NCBI RefSeq assembly: GCF_000020665.1
Contig: NC_011071.1
Span: forward strand, 1,416,501 to 1,480,500
DNA length: 64,000 nucleotides
From: Stenotrophomonas maltophilia R551-3
GTDB taxonomy: Bacteria > Pseudomonadota > Gammaproteobacteria > Xanthomonadales > Xanthomonadaceae
Direction of reading: 5' to 3'
Shown: in pieces, positions 18,575-27,555 of the stretch
Numbering within the stretch: the first letter of the stretch is position 1
How the letters are laid out: each line of letters begins with the position of its first letter
Program-made: the position numbers and the translations under genes
Notes under the pieces: model-generated
What the model was told of the DNA's origin: nothing
Seen by the model: only the letters and a program-made list of their open reading frames with translations
The model's database searches: none

Positions 18575-19411
18575 TCAGAACCCGAAGATTTCCTTGCCCA
18601 GCGCGAACACAGGCACGGCGGCGAGAACACCGTCGACACGGTCGAGCACGCCACCATGGCCCGGGATCAGGTGTCCCGAGTCCTTGGCACCGGCGTGGCG
18701 CTTGATCAGGCTCTCGAACAGATCGCCCAGCACCGAGGCGAACACGGCCACCACCGAGGTGATCAGCAGGCCCGGCAGGTGTGCGATGTCGATGCCGGCC
18801 AGCCAGCCCAGGCCGACGGCCACGGCGACACCGGCCAGCAGGCCACCGAACAGGCCTTCCCAGGTCTTGTTCGGGCTGATGCGCGGGGCCAGCTTGTGCT
18901 TGCCGAAGTGACGACCCGCGAAATAGGCGCCCGAATCGGCGGCCCAGACCAGCGCCAGCGCGGCCAGCAGCCACAGGTGGCCCTGCTTGCCAGGCGGATC
19001 GCCACCAGCGTGGATCAGTACCAGCGCGGCCCAGGCCGGGACGATGGCCAGGGTGCCGGCCAGCATCTTCACGATCCGCGAGGGCGCCGAAGGCTGTGCG
19101 CCGAAGTTGAAGAAGCGCAGCCAGACCAGCGCTGCCAGCCACCAGGCAACGCCGGCCAGGGTGGTGATCTGGAACAGCACCAGCGTGCTGCCATCGGCCC
19201 AGACAAGCAGCACCATCAGCAGCAGGTTCAGCACCAGCAGCACGGTACGCGCCAGGGTGTCTTCGATCCCGGCCAGTTTCAGCCACTCCCACAGGCCGAT
19301 CAGCAGCACGGCAGCGGCGGCGGCGGCCAGCCATTGCGTCGGCAGCAGCAGGATCGCGGCAATGGCGACCGGCGCCATGATCAGCGCGGCGAGGACTCGG
19401 GTCTTGGTCAT
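18575..19411 (-). CDS. cdsA: Phosphatidate cytidylyltransferase
   Basis: Makes CDP-diacylglycerol from phosphatidate and CTP in the inner membrane. 278 residues with about eight membrane helices. The CDP-diglyceride signature is near the C terminus: [20 protein letters not shown] followed by GVLDRVD. The start codon overlaps the uppS stop by 4 bp (19411-19408). Gene order uppS-cdsA-dxr differs slightly from E. coli (dxr-uppS-cdsA). Confidence 0.96.
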   Translation of the reverse strand: MTKTRVLAALIMAPVAIAAILLLPTQWLAAAAAAVLLIGLWEWLKLAGIEDTLARTVLLVLNLLLMVLLVWADGSTLVLFQITTLAGVAWWLAALVWLRFFNFGAQPSAPSRIVKMLAGTLAIVPAWAALVLIHAGGDPPGKQGHLWLLAALALVWAADSGAYFAGRHFGKHKLAPRISPNKTWEGLFGGLLAGVAVAVGLGWLAGIDIAHLPGLLITSVVAVFASVLGDLFESLIKRHAGAKDSGHLIPGHGGVLDRVDGVLAAVPVFALGKEIFGF

Positions 19412-20175
19412 GGGCTGGTGGTCTCGGTGGCCAGTGCGGCGATCTGGGCGCTGGTCAGGCCGAAGCGGCGCTCGCGGCTGCCATAGGCGTCCAGCGCCTG
19501 TTGCAGCAGGGCGGCGTCGAAGTCCGGCCACAGTGCCTCGGTGAACCACAGCTCGGTATATGCCAGCTGCCACAGCAGGAAGTTGCTGATGCGGGTGTCG
19601 CCACCGGTGCGGATGAACAGGTCCGGCGGTGGCAGATCGGCCAGCGCGACCTGGCGGCCCAGCAGCGATTCGTCGATCTGTTCGGGCAGCAGGCGGCCTG
19701 CCGCGACTTCGGCGGCCAGTTCGCGCGCGGCACGCGCGATGTCCTGGCGGCCACCGTAACTTGCGGCGATCGACAGGGTCAGGGTGGTGTTGTCGGCGGT
19801 GCGCTGCTCGGCCAGCTGCATGCGGCTGACCAGCCCGGCGCCGAAGCGTTCGCGCTCGCCGATGAAGCGCACGCGCACGCCACGCCGATGCAGCTCGTCC
19901 ACTTCGCGATCGAGCGCGCCGAGGAACAGCTTCATCAACGCATCGACTTCTTCCTGCGGCCGGCCCCAGTTCTCGCTGGAAAAGGCGAACAGGGTCAGCG
20001 CCGGGATGCCCAGTTCAAGGCAGCGCTCGATGGTGCGGTTGACCGCGCGCGCGCCGGCACGGTGGCCGATCACGCGCGGACGACGGCGCTGCTGTGCCCA
20101 ACGTCCATTGCCATCCATGATGATGGCGATGTGGCGGGGCAGGGCAGCCGGCAGCGGAGGCGGGACTGAAGGCAT
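19408..20175 (-). CDS. uppS: Undecaprenyl diphosphate synthase
   Basis: Cis-prenyltransferase that builds the C55 lipid carrier for peptidoglycan and O-antigen. 255 residues; motif [16 protein letters not shown] at the N terminus (catalytic Asp21), FSSENWGRP, and the C-terminal [21 protein letters not shown]. It begins 5 bp after the frr stop and overlaps cdsA by 4 bp. Confidence 0.97.
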   Translation of the reverse strand: MPSVPPPLPAALPRHIAIIMDGNGRWAQQRRRPRVIGHRAGARAVNRTIERCLELGIPALTLFAFSSENWGRPQEEVDALMKLFLGALDREVDELHRRGVRVRFIGERERFGAGLVSRMQLAEQRTADNTTLTLSIAASYGGRQDIARAARELAAEVAAGRLLPEQIDESLLGRQVALADLPPPDLFIRTGGDTRISNFLLWQLAYTELWFTEALWPDFDAALLQQALDAYGSRERRFGLTSAQIAALATETTSP

Positions 20176-20180
20176 CGACT

Positions 20181-20735
20181 TCAGACCGACAGCAGTTCTT
20201 TTTCCTTGTCGGCGACGACCTTGTCGACGTCCTTGATATTGGCGTCGGTCAGCTTCTGGATGTCGTCTTCGCCGCGCTTCTTCTCGTCTTCGCTGATCGC
20301 CTTGTCCTTGTCCAGCTTGGCGATTTCCTTGTTCGCGTCCTGGCGGATGTTGCGGATCGCGATCTTGGCGCCTTCACCTTCCTTCTGCACCTGCTTGGCC
20401 AGCTCCTTGCGGCGCTCTTCGGTCGGCGGCGGCATGTTGATGCGGATCGCGGTGCCCAAGGTGTTCGGGGTGAACTCGGCGTTGTAGAGACCCTTCTCGA
20501 TCTCCTTGATCATGCTCTTGTCGAACGGCGTGACCAGCAGCGAGTGGGCGTCGGCGTTGGAGATCGACGCAACCTGGTTCAGCGGGGTGCTGGCATTGCC
20601 GTAGGCATTGACCGTGACGCGGTCCAGCAGGGCCGGCGTGGCGCGGCCAGTGCGGATCGAGGTGAGGGTGTGCTTCAGAGCGTCGATGCTCTTGGCCATG
20701 CGCGTCTGCGCGTTGTTCTTGATGTCGTTGAGCAT
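20181..20735 (-). CDS. frr: Ribosome recycling factor
   Basis: With EF-G, splits post-termination ribosomes. 184 residues (usual 185), starting MLNDIKNNAQTRMAKSI; RTGRATPALLD and the helical ending DKVVADKEKELLSV are typical. It opens the frr-uppS-cdsA-dxr string. A perfect TATAAT on the minus strand at 20773-20768 lies 33 bp before the start codon and is a candidate -10 element, although no good -35 was seen. Confidence 0.97.
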   Translation of the reverse strand: MLNDIKNNAQTRMAKSIDALKHTLTSIRTGRATPALLDRVTVNAYGNASTPLNQVASISNADAHSLLVTPFDKSMIKEIEKGLYNAEFTPNTLGTAIRINMPPPTEERRKELAKQVQKEGEGAKIAIRNIRQDANKEIAKLDKDKAISEDEKKRGEDDIQKLTDANIKDVDKVVADKEKELLSV

Positions 20736-20831
20736 CGCCCGGTCCTGGGTGTAACTGGAATCGGGCGATTATAGGCGAATACGGGACGCTGCCGGGCCTG
20801 AATCGGCCCGCAGCTCGCCTGGCGCTCAGGC

Positions 20832-21560
20832 TCAGGCCGGATCGCGGCCCTGGACCAGGGTGCCGATGTTCTCGCCGTTGAGGATCTTCAGCAGCTCACC
20901 GGGCTGGCCCATGTCGAATACGCGCATCGGCAGGTCGCTGTCGCGGGCCAGCGCGAAGGCGGCGGTATCCATCACTTCCAGGCCGCGGCGGATCACTTCG
21001 TCGTAGCTCAGGCTGTCGAAGCGGACCGCGTCGCTGTACTTGTTCGGGTCCTTGTCGTAGACGCCATCGACCTTGGTCGCCTTCAGCAGCAGGTCGGCGC
21101 CGATTTCAATGGCGCGCAGGGCGGCGCCCGAATCGGTGGTGAAGAACGGGCTGCCGACGCCGGCGGCGAAGATCACCAGGCGGCCCTTTTCCAGGTGGCG
21201 GATGGCGCGGCGGCGGATGTAGTCCTCGCACACGTCGTTGATCTTGATCGCGCTCATCACGCGGGCCTTGGCGCCCAGCTTTTCAAGGGCATCCTGCATG
21301 GCCAGCGCATTGATGACCGTGGCCAGCATGCCCATCTGGTCGCCGGTGACCCGGTCCATGCCGCCGGCGGCCAGGCCGGCGCCGCGGAAGATGTTGCCGC
21401 CACCGATCACCAGTGCCACTTCCGCACCGGCCTGCTGGGCTTCGATGACTTCGCGGGCCAGGCGGTTGATGATCTTCGGGTCGATGCCGTAGTCCTCATC
21501 TCCCATCAGCGCCTCCCCGGACAGTTTCAGAAGGATGCGGCGATAGGCGAGCTTGGACAT
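20832..21560 (-). CDS. pyrH: UMP kinase
   Basis: Phosphorylates UMP to UDP. 242 residues of the amino-acid-kinase fold: [15 protein letters not shown] at the N terminus, [32 protein letters not shown], and [16 protein letters not shown]. It lies 96 bp upstream of frr. A GGDEF gene sits between it and tsf, where E. coli has none. Confidence 0.97.
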   Translation of the reverse strand: MSKLAYRRILLKLSGEALMGDEDYGIDPKIINRLAREVIEAQQAGAEVALVIGGGNIFRGAGLAAGGMDRVTGDQMGMLATVINALAMQDALEKLGAKARVMSAIKINDVCEDYIRRRAIRHLEKGRLVIFAAGVGSPFFTTDSGAALRAIEIGADLLLKATKVDGVYDKDPNKYSDAVRFDSLSYDEVIRRGLEVMDTAAFALARDSDLPMRVFDMGQPGELLKILNGENIGTLVQGRDPA

Positions 21561-21680
21561 AGGGACCTCGGGTGCGTGGAAATCGCGGGCGATTCTACGC
21601 GCATGCAGCGTTGCGCCAAAGTGTTTTGTGCACTGCGGCGTAAAATACCGGCGTTCGCCCCGGTCATCCGGGGCGTTCGT

Positions 21681-23219
21681 TCAGCCCAGTTCGGCGCCGG
21701 CAGTGGCTGACAGCTCGTCGTGGCCGAGGGCGCCGGGCGAGCGGGCGATCACCCGGTTGCGGCCCAGGTTCTTCGAGCGGTACAGCACGTCGTCTGCGGC
21801 GCGCAGCAGGTCCTGCACGTCAGCGAAGCGCTCGTAGCCGCCCTGGGTGGCCACGCCGGCGGAGAAGGTGACGAACAGCGGCCCGCTCTCGATCTCGGCC
21901 ATCGGCGTGGCAACGATGTTGGCCAATACCCGGCGGATTACGTCCAGTGCCACCGATTCGCTGGTGTTGGGCAGCAGCGCAACGAACTCCTCGCCGCCGA
22001 AGCGGGCTACGGTGTCGCTGTTGCGCAGCTGGCCCTGCAGCTTGCCGGCGAAGGCCCGCAGCACTTCGTCGCCGGTCAGGTGGCCGTGCGCGTCGTTGAT
22101 CTTCTTGAAGTCGTCGAGGTCGATGAAGGCCACCGACAGTGGCCAGCCCTGGCGGCCGGCGCGCAGGAATTCCTGTTCCAGCACCGCCTCCAACTGGCGG
22201 CGGTTGAGCACGCCGGTCAGTGCGTCGCGGTGCGCCTGGTCGGCCAGGCGCTTGGCCCGGGCCTCGAATTCGTCGGCGCGACGACGTGCCTGGTCGGCAT
22301 CCTGCAGTTCGCGCAGGTTGCGCAGGGTCGCCAGTTCCTGGGCGTGGTCGATCAGTTCGCGCACCCGCGACGGCGAGTTCAGTCCGGCCTCGAACAGGCT
22401 GGCGATGTCCGGCAGGGCGGCACTGATGCGGGCCAGCACCTGGTCGAAGCGGGCGCTGTCCAGCTCCAGGCGGTCGTGAACCTGCTGCAGGGCGCGTTCG
22501 CGGGCAGCGTCGGCATCGCTATCCAGCCAGATGTCGGCCACCGCGCCGGACAGCTGCACGCACGCCTGGAACGGCGATTCGGCAGCGCCTTCGTCCTCGC
22601 TGTGGCTGATGCTTTCCACCAGGTAGCGCGGCAGGCCCCATTGTTCGGCCACCCAGGCGCCGACATCGGCGTGGCTGCAGCCCAGTTCGCTGCGCTCGCG
22701 CGCCACCAGGTCGGTGTTGTCGCCGGCCTCGCGCAGCAGCGGCAGGTAGCGTTCCGACTCGGCCTGGGCCAGGCACAGCACGCCGAGGTCCTGCAGCAGG
22801 CCGGCCAGCATCAGCTCCTCCAGCCGGCGCAGGCCGCGGGCCTGGCCCAGCTGGCTGGCGGCCAGTGCGCTGAGGATGCTGCGCTTCCAGGCGCGCTGGC
22901 GCAGGTCGTGGTCGGCACCGGCACCGCCGGTCAGGCCCTGGGTGACGGTGAAGCCCAGAGCGAGGCTGATCGTGGCGTTCAGGCCGAGCATGGTCAGTGC
23001 CTGGCCGAGGTTCTCGATCCGGCGGCGGCTGGCATACAGCGGCGAATTGGCGATGCGCAGCATGCGAGCGCTCAGCGCCATGTCGATGGCGATGATGTCG
23101 GCGGCGGTGGCGATGTCCGCTTCCGGGTCCTGGGCCAGTTCGATGATGCGCAGGGCAATACCGGGTGGCGAAGGCAGGTTGCGGCAGAGCGCCAGGGCAG
23201 CTGTCAGCTCAGGAGGCAT
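21681..23219 (-). CDS. HDOD-GGDEF diguanylate cyclase
   Basis: A 512-residue cytoplasmic signalling protein. Residues 1 to about 200 match the HDOD domain (LPSPPGIALRIIELAQDPEAD, ADIIAIDMALSARMLRIANS). A helical linker follows, then a C-terminal GGDEF domain with an intact active site GGEEF at 408-412 and an I-site RxxD (RNSD, 399-402) five residues before it. So it is expected to make cyclic di-GMP and to be product-inhibited. No membrane segment is seen. It is inserted between tsf and pyrH on the same strand. The nearby fimbrial operon is an obvious possible target of c-di-GMP, but no link is shown. Confidence 0.92.
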   Translation of the reverse strand: MPPELTAALALCRNLPSPPGIALRIIELAQDPEADIATAADIIAIDMALSARMLRIANSPLYASRRRIENLGQALTMLGLNATISLALGFTVTQGLTGGAGADHDLRQRAWKRSILSALAASQLGQARGLRRLEELMLAGLLQDLGVLCLAQAESERYLPLLREAGDNTDLVARERSELGCSHADVGAWVAEQWGLPRYLVESISHSEDEGAAESPFQACVQLSGAVADIWLDSDADAARERALQQVHDRLELDSARFDQVLARISAALPDIASLFEAGLNSPSRVRELIDHAQELATLRNLRELQDADQARRRADEFEARAKRLADQAHRDALTGVLNRRQLEAVLEQEFLRAGRQGWPLSVAFIDLDDFKKINDAHGHLTGDEVLRAFAGKLQGQLRNSDTVARFGGEEFVALLPNTSESVALDVIRRVLANIVATPMAEIESGPLFVTFSAGVATQGGYERFADVQDLLRAADDVLYRSKNLGRNRVIARSPGALGHDELSATAGAELG

Positions 23220-23415
23220 GTCGGGTCGTTCAATTCCATTAGGACAAGAATACCTAGGATTGCATCACAGTCCGCGACTTTCGTTCCTGCTATGTGACTG
23301 TGGATTCCCTGCGCCGAGTATCGGCCTGATTCGCGCGCAACGCAAAGGTGTCGGTGTGCGCACCAGCGGTGCGCATCCACCGGCGGGGCATGGGTTCACC
23401 CCTTGGCCCGTACAT

Positions 23416-23445
23416 AAAAAAAGAGCCGCGGTTTCCCGCGGCTCC
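23416..23445 (-). terminator. Rho-independent terminator of rpsB-tsf
   Basis: A perfect 9-bp stem (23423-23431 with 23436-23444) and a 4-base loop, followed on the minus strand by a run of seven U (23416-23422 read as A with one G). It lies about 30 bp past the tsf stop. The HDOD-GGDEF gene beyond it is therefore probably a separate transcript. Confidence 0.9.
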
Positions 23446-23476
23446 TTCTGGTCGCATCACAGCCGGGAGGCTGGAA

Positions 23477-24352
23477 TCAGACCTGCATCGCCTTGGCAAC
23501 TTCGGCGGCGTAGTCTTCCACCACCTTCTCGATGCCTTCGCCGACGACCAGCAGCTTGAAGCCTGCCACGTCGGCGCCAGCGGCCTTGACCACCTGCTCG
23601 ACGGTGGTGTCGCCCAGCACGTAGGTCTGGCCGTACAGGGTCACGTCGCTGACGATCTTGTTGATCTTGCCGCTGATGATCTTTTCCAGGATGTCGGCCG
23701 GCTTGGCCTTGTCCTTTTCGGACATCTTGGCCAGCTCGATTTCCTTTTCCTTCTCGACGAACTCGGCCGGGACGTCCGCAGCCTTGTTGTGCGGCGGCTT
23801 CAGGGCAGCCACGTGCATGGCCAGGCCACGGGCCAGCTCGACGTCGCCGCCGACCAGGTCGACCAGCACGCCAACCTTGCCGTTGGTGTGGACGTAGGCG
23901 CCGATGGTGTTGTTGCCATCAACCTTCACCATGCGACGGATCTGGATGTTCTCACCCAGGGTCTGCACGGCGGTGGCGCGGGCTTCTTCAACGGTGCGGC
24001 CGTCGGCCAGCTTGGCAGCCTTCACAGCTTCGACGTCGTTGGCGCCCGATGCCAGGGCGGCAGCGGCGACGGAATCGACGAAATTCTTGAAGTTGACGTC
24101 GTTGGCGACGAAGTCGGTTTCCGAGTTGACTTCGACCAGCACGGCCTTGCCGCCATCCTGGGCCAGGCCCAGACGGCCTTCGGCGGCCACGCGGTCAGCC
24201 TTCTTGTCGGCCTTGGCAGCGCCGGACTTGCGCATGGCTTCAGCAGCGGCGTCGATGTCGCCGTTGGCTTCGGTGAGAGCCTTCTTGCATTCCATCATGC
24301 CGGCGCCGGTGCGCTCGCGCAGTTCCTTGACCAGGGAAGCAGTGATTTCCAC
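23477..24352 (-). CDS. tsf: Elongation factor Ts
   Basis: Nucleotide exchange factor for EF-Tu. 291 residues. N-terminal UBA-like part [24 protein letters not shown], the core TDFVAND motif ([18 protein letters not shown]), then two further core segments. It follows rpsB by 125 bp, the usual pairing. Confidence 0.98.
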
Positions 24353-24477
24353 GGGATTACCTCACGAAAGAAAGGGGTTGGGCCGGCATGGTGGCCGGCC
24401 CGTGTGACAGTGTCCTGTCGTCGCGCCATCGGCAGCGGACAGGACTGGTGGGCGCGTGGCGCCCATCGGGGCCTGGA

Positions 24478-25281
24478 TCAGGCCTGGGCTTCGCCCTTGT
24501 CGGCAGCAGCCTTCTTGGCCGGAGCGCGGCGGGCCGGCTTGGCGTCTTCGGCCGGAGCGTCGGCGAACTCTTCTTCACGGACGGTAGCAGCGTGCGGAGC
24601 AGCAGCCTTGCCTTCCAGCACGGCGTCGGCAGCGGCGCGCGAGTACAGCTGCACGGCACGGATGGCGTCGTCGTTGCCCGGGATCGCGTAATCCACCAGC
24701 TCCGGGTTGTAGTTGGTATCAACCACGGCGATGACCGGGATGCCCAGCTTCTTGGCTTCCTTGATGGCGATGTCTTCGTGGCCGATATCGATCACGAAGA
24801 TGGCGTCCGGCAGGCGGTTCATGTCCTTGATGCCGCCCAGCGAGGCTTCCAGCTTGTCGCGCTCGCGACGCAGGCCCAGCACTTCGTGCTTGACCAGCTT
24901 TTCGAAGGTGCCGTCGGTTTCACCGGCTTCCAGTTCCTTCAGGCGGGCAACCGACTGCTTGACGGTACGGAAGTTGGTCAGGGTGCCGCCCAGCCAACGC
25001 TGGTTCATGAACGGCATGCCGCAACGCTCGGCTTCTTCCTTGATGGTTTCGCGGGCGCTGCGCTTGGTGCCCAGGAACAGGACGGTGCCGCGCTTCTGGG
25101 CAACCGACGAGATGAAGTTCATCGCATCGTTGAACAGCGGGACGGTCTTTTCCAGGTTGATGATGTGGATCTTGCCGCGGGCGCCGAAGATGTACGGAGC
25201 CATCTTCGGGTTCCAGTAGCGGGTCTGGTGGCCGAAGTGGACGCCGGCTTCCAGCATCTGACGCATGGTGACCTGGGGCAT
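24478..25281 (-). CDS. rpsB: 30S ribosomal protein S2
   Basis: Ribosomal protein S2. 267 residues starting [49 protein letters not shown] and [12 protein letters not shown] are typical. The C terminus carries an alanine/lysine-rich tail (about residues 232-267) longer than in E. coli. A long leader with a strong promoter lies upstream. Confidence 0.98.
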   Translation of the reverse strand: MPQVTMRQMLEAGVHFGHQTRYWNPKMAPYIFGARGKIHIINLEKTVPLFNDAMNFISSVAQKRGTVLFLGTKRSARETIKEEAERCGMPFMNQRWLGGTLTNFRTVKQSVARLKELEAGETDGTFEKLVKHEVLGLRRERDKLEASLGGIKDMNRLPDAIFVIDIGHEDIAIKEAKKLGIPVIAVVDTNYNPELVDYAIPGNDDAIRAVQLYSRAAADAVLEGKAAAPHAATVREEEFADAPAEDAKPARRAPAKKAAADKGEAQA

Positions 25282-25494
25282 TGCAATACTCCTGATATGG
25301 AACCGGCGATTCCGCCCGCGGGGATAGGTATGCGGGACGCGTGGAAGCGCGGATGGTTCCGGGGTTGGGCTTCCCTGTTGCCTCCGTGGCCGAACTCCTT
25401 GCGGAGCACCCCGGCACGGATGGGGGCAGCAGGTGTGGATTCACCGGTGACGTCCGGTGTGGACGGTGTCCCGCGCACAAGGCGGCAGGTCATC
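25282..25494 (-). promoter_or_regulatory. Long rpsB leader, probable S2 autoregulation site
   Basis: If transcription starts a few bases after the TATAAT at 25506-25501, the untranslated leader is about 210 nt. It includes small hairpins, for example CACCGG/CCGGTG at 25442-25447/25454-25459. In E. coli and other gammaproteobacteria the rpsB leader is long and is the site of repression by S2. That role here is inferred from length and position only. Confidence 0.5.
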
Positions 25495-25500
25495 CCGGCG

Positions 25501-25530
25501 ATTATAGCCCGGCGGCGGCAGCTGCCGCAA
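25501..25530 (-). promoter_or_regulatory. Probable rpsB promoter
   Basis: On the minus strand, a -35-like TTGCGG (25530-25525), an 18-bp spacer and a perfect -10 TATAAT (25506-25501). It overlaps the 3' end of the fimbrial chaperone gene, whose stop codon is at 25504-25502. Confidence 0.65.
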
Positions 25531-26215
25531 ATGACGGGGGAGCGGCGTCCAGCGCGGCCTCGCCGGCATGGTTCAGGCGGGCCCTGAACCCCCCGCCCGC
25601 GTAGGCATCGGCTCGCCATGGAAGCGCCCACAGGCGGGCGCGCCCCGGCAGCACGTAGCCGACCAGCCCGTCGATCAGGTGCTGGCGGTGGCCGCGGGAA
25701 TCAACAAACACCAGGTCCACCAGCTGGGCACGGCCGGAGCCGCCATTATGCAGCCACAGCTGCGGGGGCAGGCCGGGAGGGGAGCGCACCTGCACCTGCA
25801 GGGCTGCTGTCACCGGGGTGGGTGGGTCCAGGAACACCGGCAATGAGTAGCGGATGGCCAGCGCAGATGGCAGGTCTGGCGCCGGGCTTATCACCAGCCG
25901 GTAGGCCCGCTGCACGCCGGCCGGGGGCGGGGCCAGGCTGACCAGGCGGAGCCTCTGCCGCTGGCCTGCAGCGATCTCCAGTCGGGCCGGGCTCACGGCC
26001 ACGTCGTCGGCGGGCAACAGCACTTCGCTCTGCTCCTGTTGCTCCCAGCGGTACAGTCGGGCCTGGCCGCTCCAGCCGGTGGCGTCGGTGTTGCGCAACC
26101 ACAGTTCACCGTCGGCGCGTGCAGCCGACAACCGCACTTCGGTGCTGGACAGCTCCAGGCCGTAGCTGAGGCGCGGTACAGCTGACAGCGCCAGACACAG
26201 CAACAGGCGCAGCAT
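25502..26215 (-). CDS. Second fimbrial chaperone (PapD-like)
   Basis: A 237-residue periplasmic protein with a signal peptide (MLRLLLCLALSAVPRLSYG) and two Ig-like domains. The chaperone signature is present: YRLVISP then AIRYSLPVFLDPP around the end of domain 1. Domain 2 has LWLHNGGSGRAQLVDL and a GLVGYVLPGRARLWALPW stretch very like that in the first chaperone of this operon. The ATG at 26215 overlaps the TGA of the preceding small gene (TGATG); an extra TTG codon at 26218 is also in frame. It is the last gene of the operon. Csu-type operons usually have one chaperone, so this is a duplicate with an unknown client. Confidence 0.85.
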   Translation of the reverse strand: MLRLLLCLALSAVPRLSYGLELSSTEVRLSAARADGELWLRNTDATGWSGQARLYRWEQQEQSEVLLPADDVAVSPARLEIAAGQRQRLRLVSLAPPPAGVQRAYRLVISPAPDLPSALAIRYSLPVFLDPPTPVTAALQVQVRSPPGLPPQLWLHNGGSGRAQLVDLVFVDSRGHRQHLIDGLVGYVLPGRARLWALPWRADAYAGGGFRARLNHAGEAALDAAPPSFAAAAAAGL

Positions 26216-26454
26216 CAATAGGTCACCGTCACCAGGGTAGCCGCCGCCTCCGCGGGTGGTGCGGGCGTCAGCGCCTGCACTTGTGGTGGCACCGGTGTGG
26301 GGGCGTCGCTGCGTTGCAGGGGCTGCGCGCGTGCATCGGTGATCCGCAGGGTGATGGTCAGGCTGTCCTGTGCCGGCAGGGCGGCAGGTTGTGCGGACCC
26401 TACGCAGGGTGCCGTGCCGACGAAGGCGAGGGCGAGAAGGAAACGCAGGTGCAT
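26215..26454 (-). CDS. Small secreted protein of the fimbrial operon
   Basis: 79 residues with a likely signal peptide cleaved near VGSAQP. The mature part is short, proline-rich in the middle, and ends LVTVTY, like the C-terminal strand of the pilins in this operon (TATITY and TVTVTITY). DSLTITLRITD near the mature N terminus looks like one beta strand. It is too short for a pilin domain. It lies 81 bp after the tip-protein gene and overlaps the start of the second chaperone gene by one base, so it is probably expressed with it. No family recognised; it could be a degenerate pilin remnant. Confidence 0.6.
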   Translation of the reverse strand: MHLRFLLALAFVGTAPCVGSAQPAALPAQDSLTITLRITDARAQPLQRSDAPTPVPPQVQALTPAPPAEAAATLVTVTY

Positions 26455-26535
26455 CGCATGGAAGGGCGGAAGGGACGCAGCCGGTATCGGCGCATGCGCG
26501 GCGATCTGTAATCGGCGGCGGCAGGCAGTGAGTCG

Positions 26536-27555
26536 TCAGTAGGTAATGGTAACCGTGACCGTATCGGTATAGACGCCCGGCGGTGTGGAGGTCGCAGGCG
26601 TTGGCGCGACCCGGCCGTAGATGGTGAGGTTCTGGGCGGACCCATTGCCTGTCCCGGCCACCGTGCTGGTGTTGAGCACGTTGCCCCAGCGCAGTGTGCG
26701 GGCCGCGTTCTGGTACAGCTCATAGGGCACGGTCGCGCCGGTAGTGCCCACGCGCATGCGCCGGTTGCCGCTGCCATCGGCATTGCTGCCATTGTCCAGG
26801 CCGATCTGGAACGGGCTGCGGTTGACGCAGGTCAGGCTGAACACCGCCGTGCGGTCGATGTTTGCCAGGACCGTGCCGGTGCTGCTGCCAAAATCCATCG
26901 GTGCGGTTACATAGGTGCCGCAGGCTGGATTGACCGTGGCGTTGGCGATCACCGACATCGTCGCGGTGATCAGGCCCGAGTTGCCGGTGACGGTGGGGGC
27001 AGCCACGGTGCAGTTGGCCGGGTAGGGCGGCGTACCCAGCAGGGGTTCGTTGTAGGCGTACTGGAATGTCGCCGCCAGGGTGCTGGTGAATGTGCCGGCC
27101 GACAGCACCTGGCTGGCGGGATAGCGGCCATAGAGGATGACCGTGCCCGACCCCGATCCACCCAGCGCCGGCACCGGGTACTGCATCTGGTACATGGCCC
27201 AGGCCGGACTGCTGGCAACGCTGCTGCCGATCACGGTGGTGCGGTTGGCGTCGCTGTAGATCTGGTAGTTGAGGCGGTCGCCGAAGCTGTTGGCGAACGT
27301 GCGCGATGGCGTGATGGTGGTGCCGCCCGTTCCCGCCGGCAGGCCCACGCAGAAGGTGACGCGTACATTGGCCAGCAGGGCGACGGCTCCGGTGGTGCAG
27401 GTGATGGTGAAGGAGGTGGTGGTATCGACCAGGCCGTTGGAAACCGTGCCGAAGGCCAGGGTGGGGCTGCTCAGCGAACAGCTGGTCGCGGCCTGCGCGG
27501 GCAGGGCCTGCATGCCCAGCCACAGCGCCAGCAGCGCACCCAGTAGACGGATCAT
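26536..27555 (-). CDS. Two-domain spore-coat-U-type fimbrial tip protein
   Basis: A 339-residue secreted protein with a signal peptide ending LPAQAATSC. It contains two spore-coat-U (SCPU) pilin-like domains, about residues 25-180 and 185-339. Each begins with a cysteine-bearing strand (SCSLSSPTLAFGTVS; NCTVAAPTVT), and the second ends VYTDTVTVTITY. A two-domain protein at this operon position matches the CsuE-type tip adhesin of archaic chaperone-usher pili. Its start overlaps the usher stop by 4 bp (27555-27552). Confidence 0.88.
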   Translation of the reverse strand: MIRLLGALLALWLGMQALPAQAATSCSLSSPTLAFGTVSNGLVDTTTSFTITCTTGAVALLANVRVTFCVGLPAGTGGTTITPSRTFANSFGDRLNYQIYSDANRTTVIGSSVASSPAWAMYQMQYPVPALGGSGSGTVILYGRYPASQVLSAGTFTSTLAATFQYAYNEPLLGTPPYPANCTVAAPTVTGNSGLITATMSVIANATVNPACGTYVTAPMDFGSSTGTVLANIDRTAVFSLTCVNRSPFQIGLDNGSNADGSGNRRMRVGTTGATVPYELYQNAARTLRWGNVLNTSTVAGTGNGSAQNLTIYGRVAPTPATSTPPGVYTDTVTVTITY

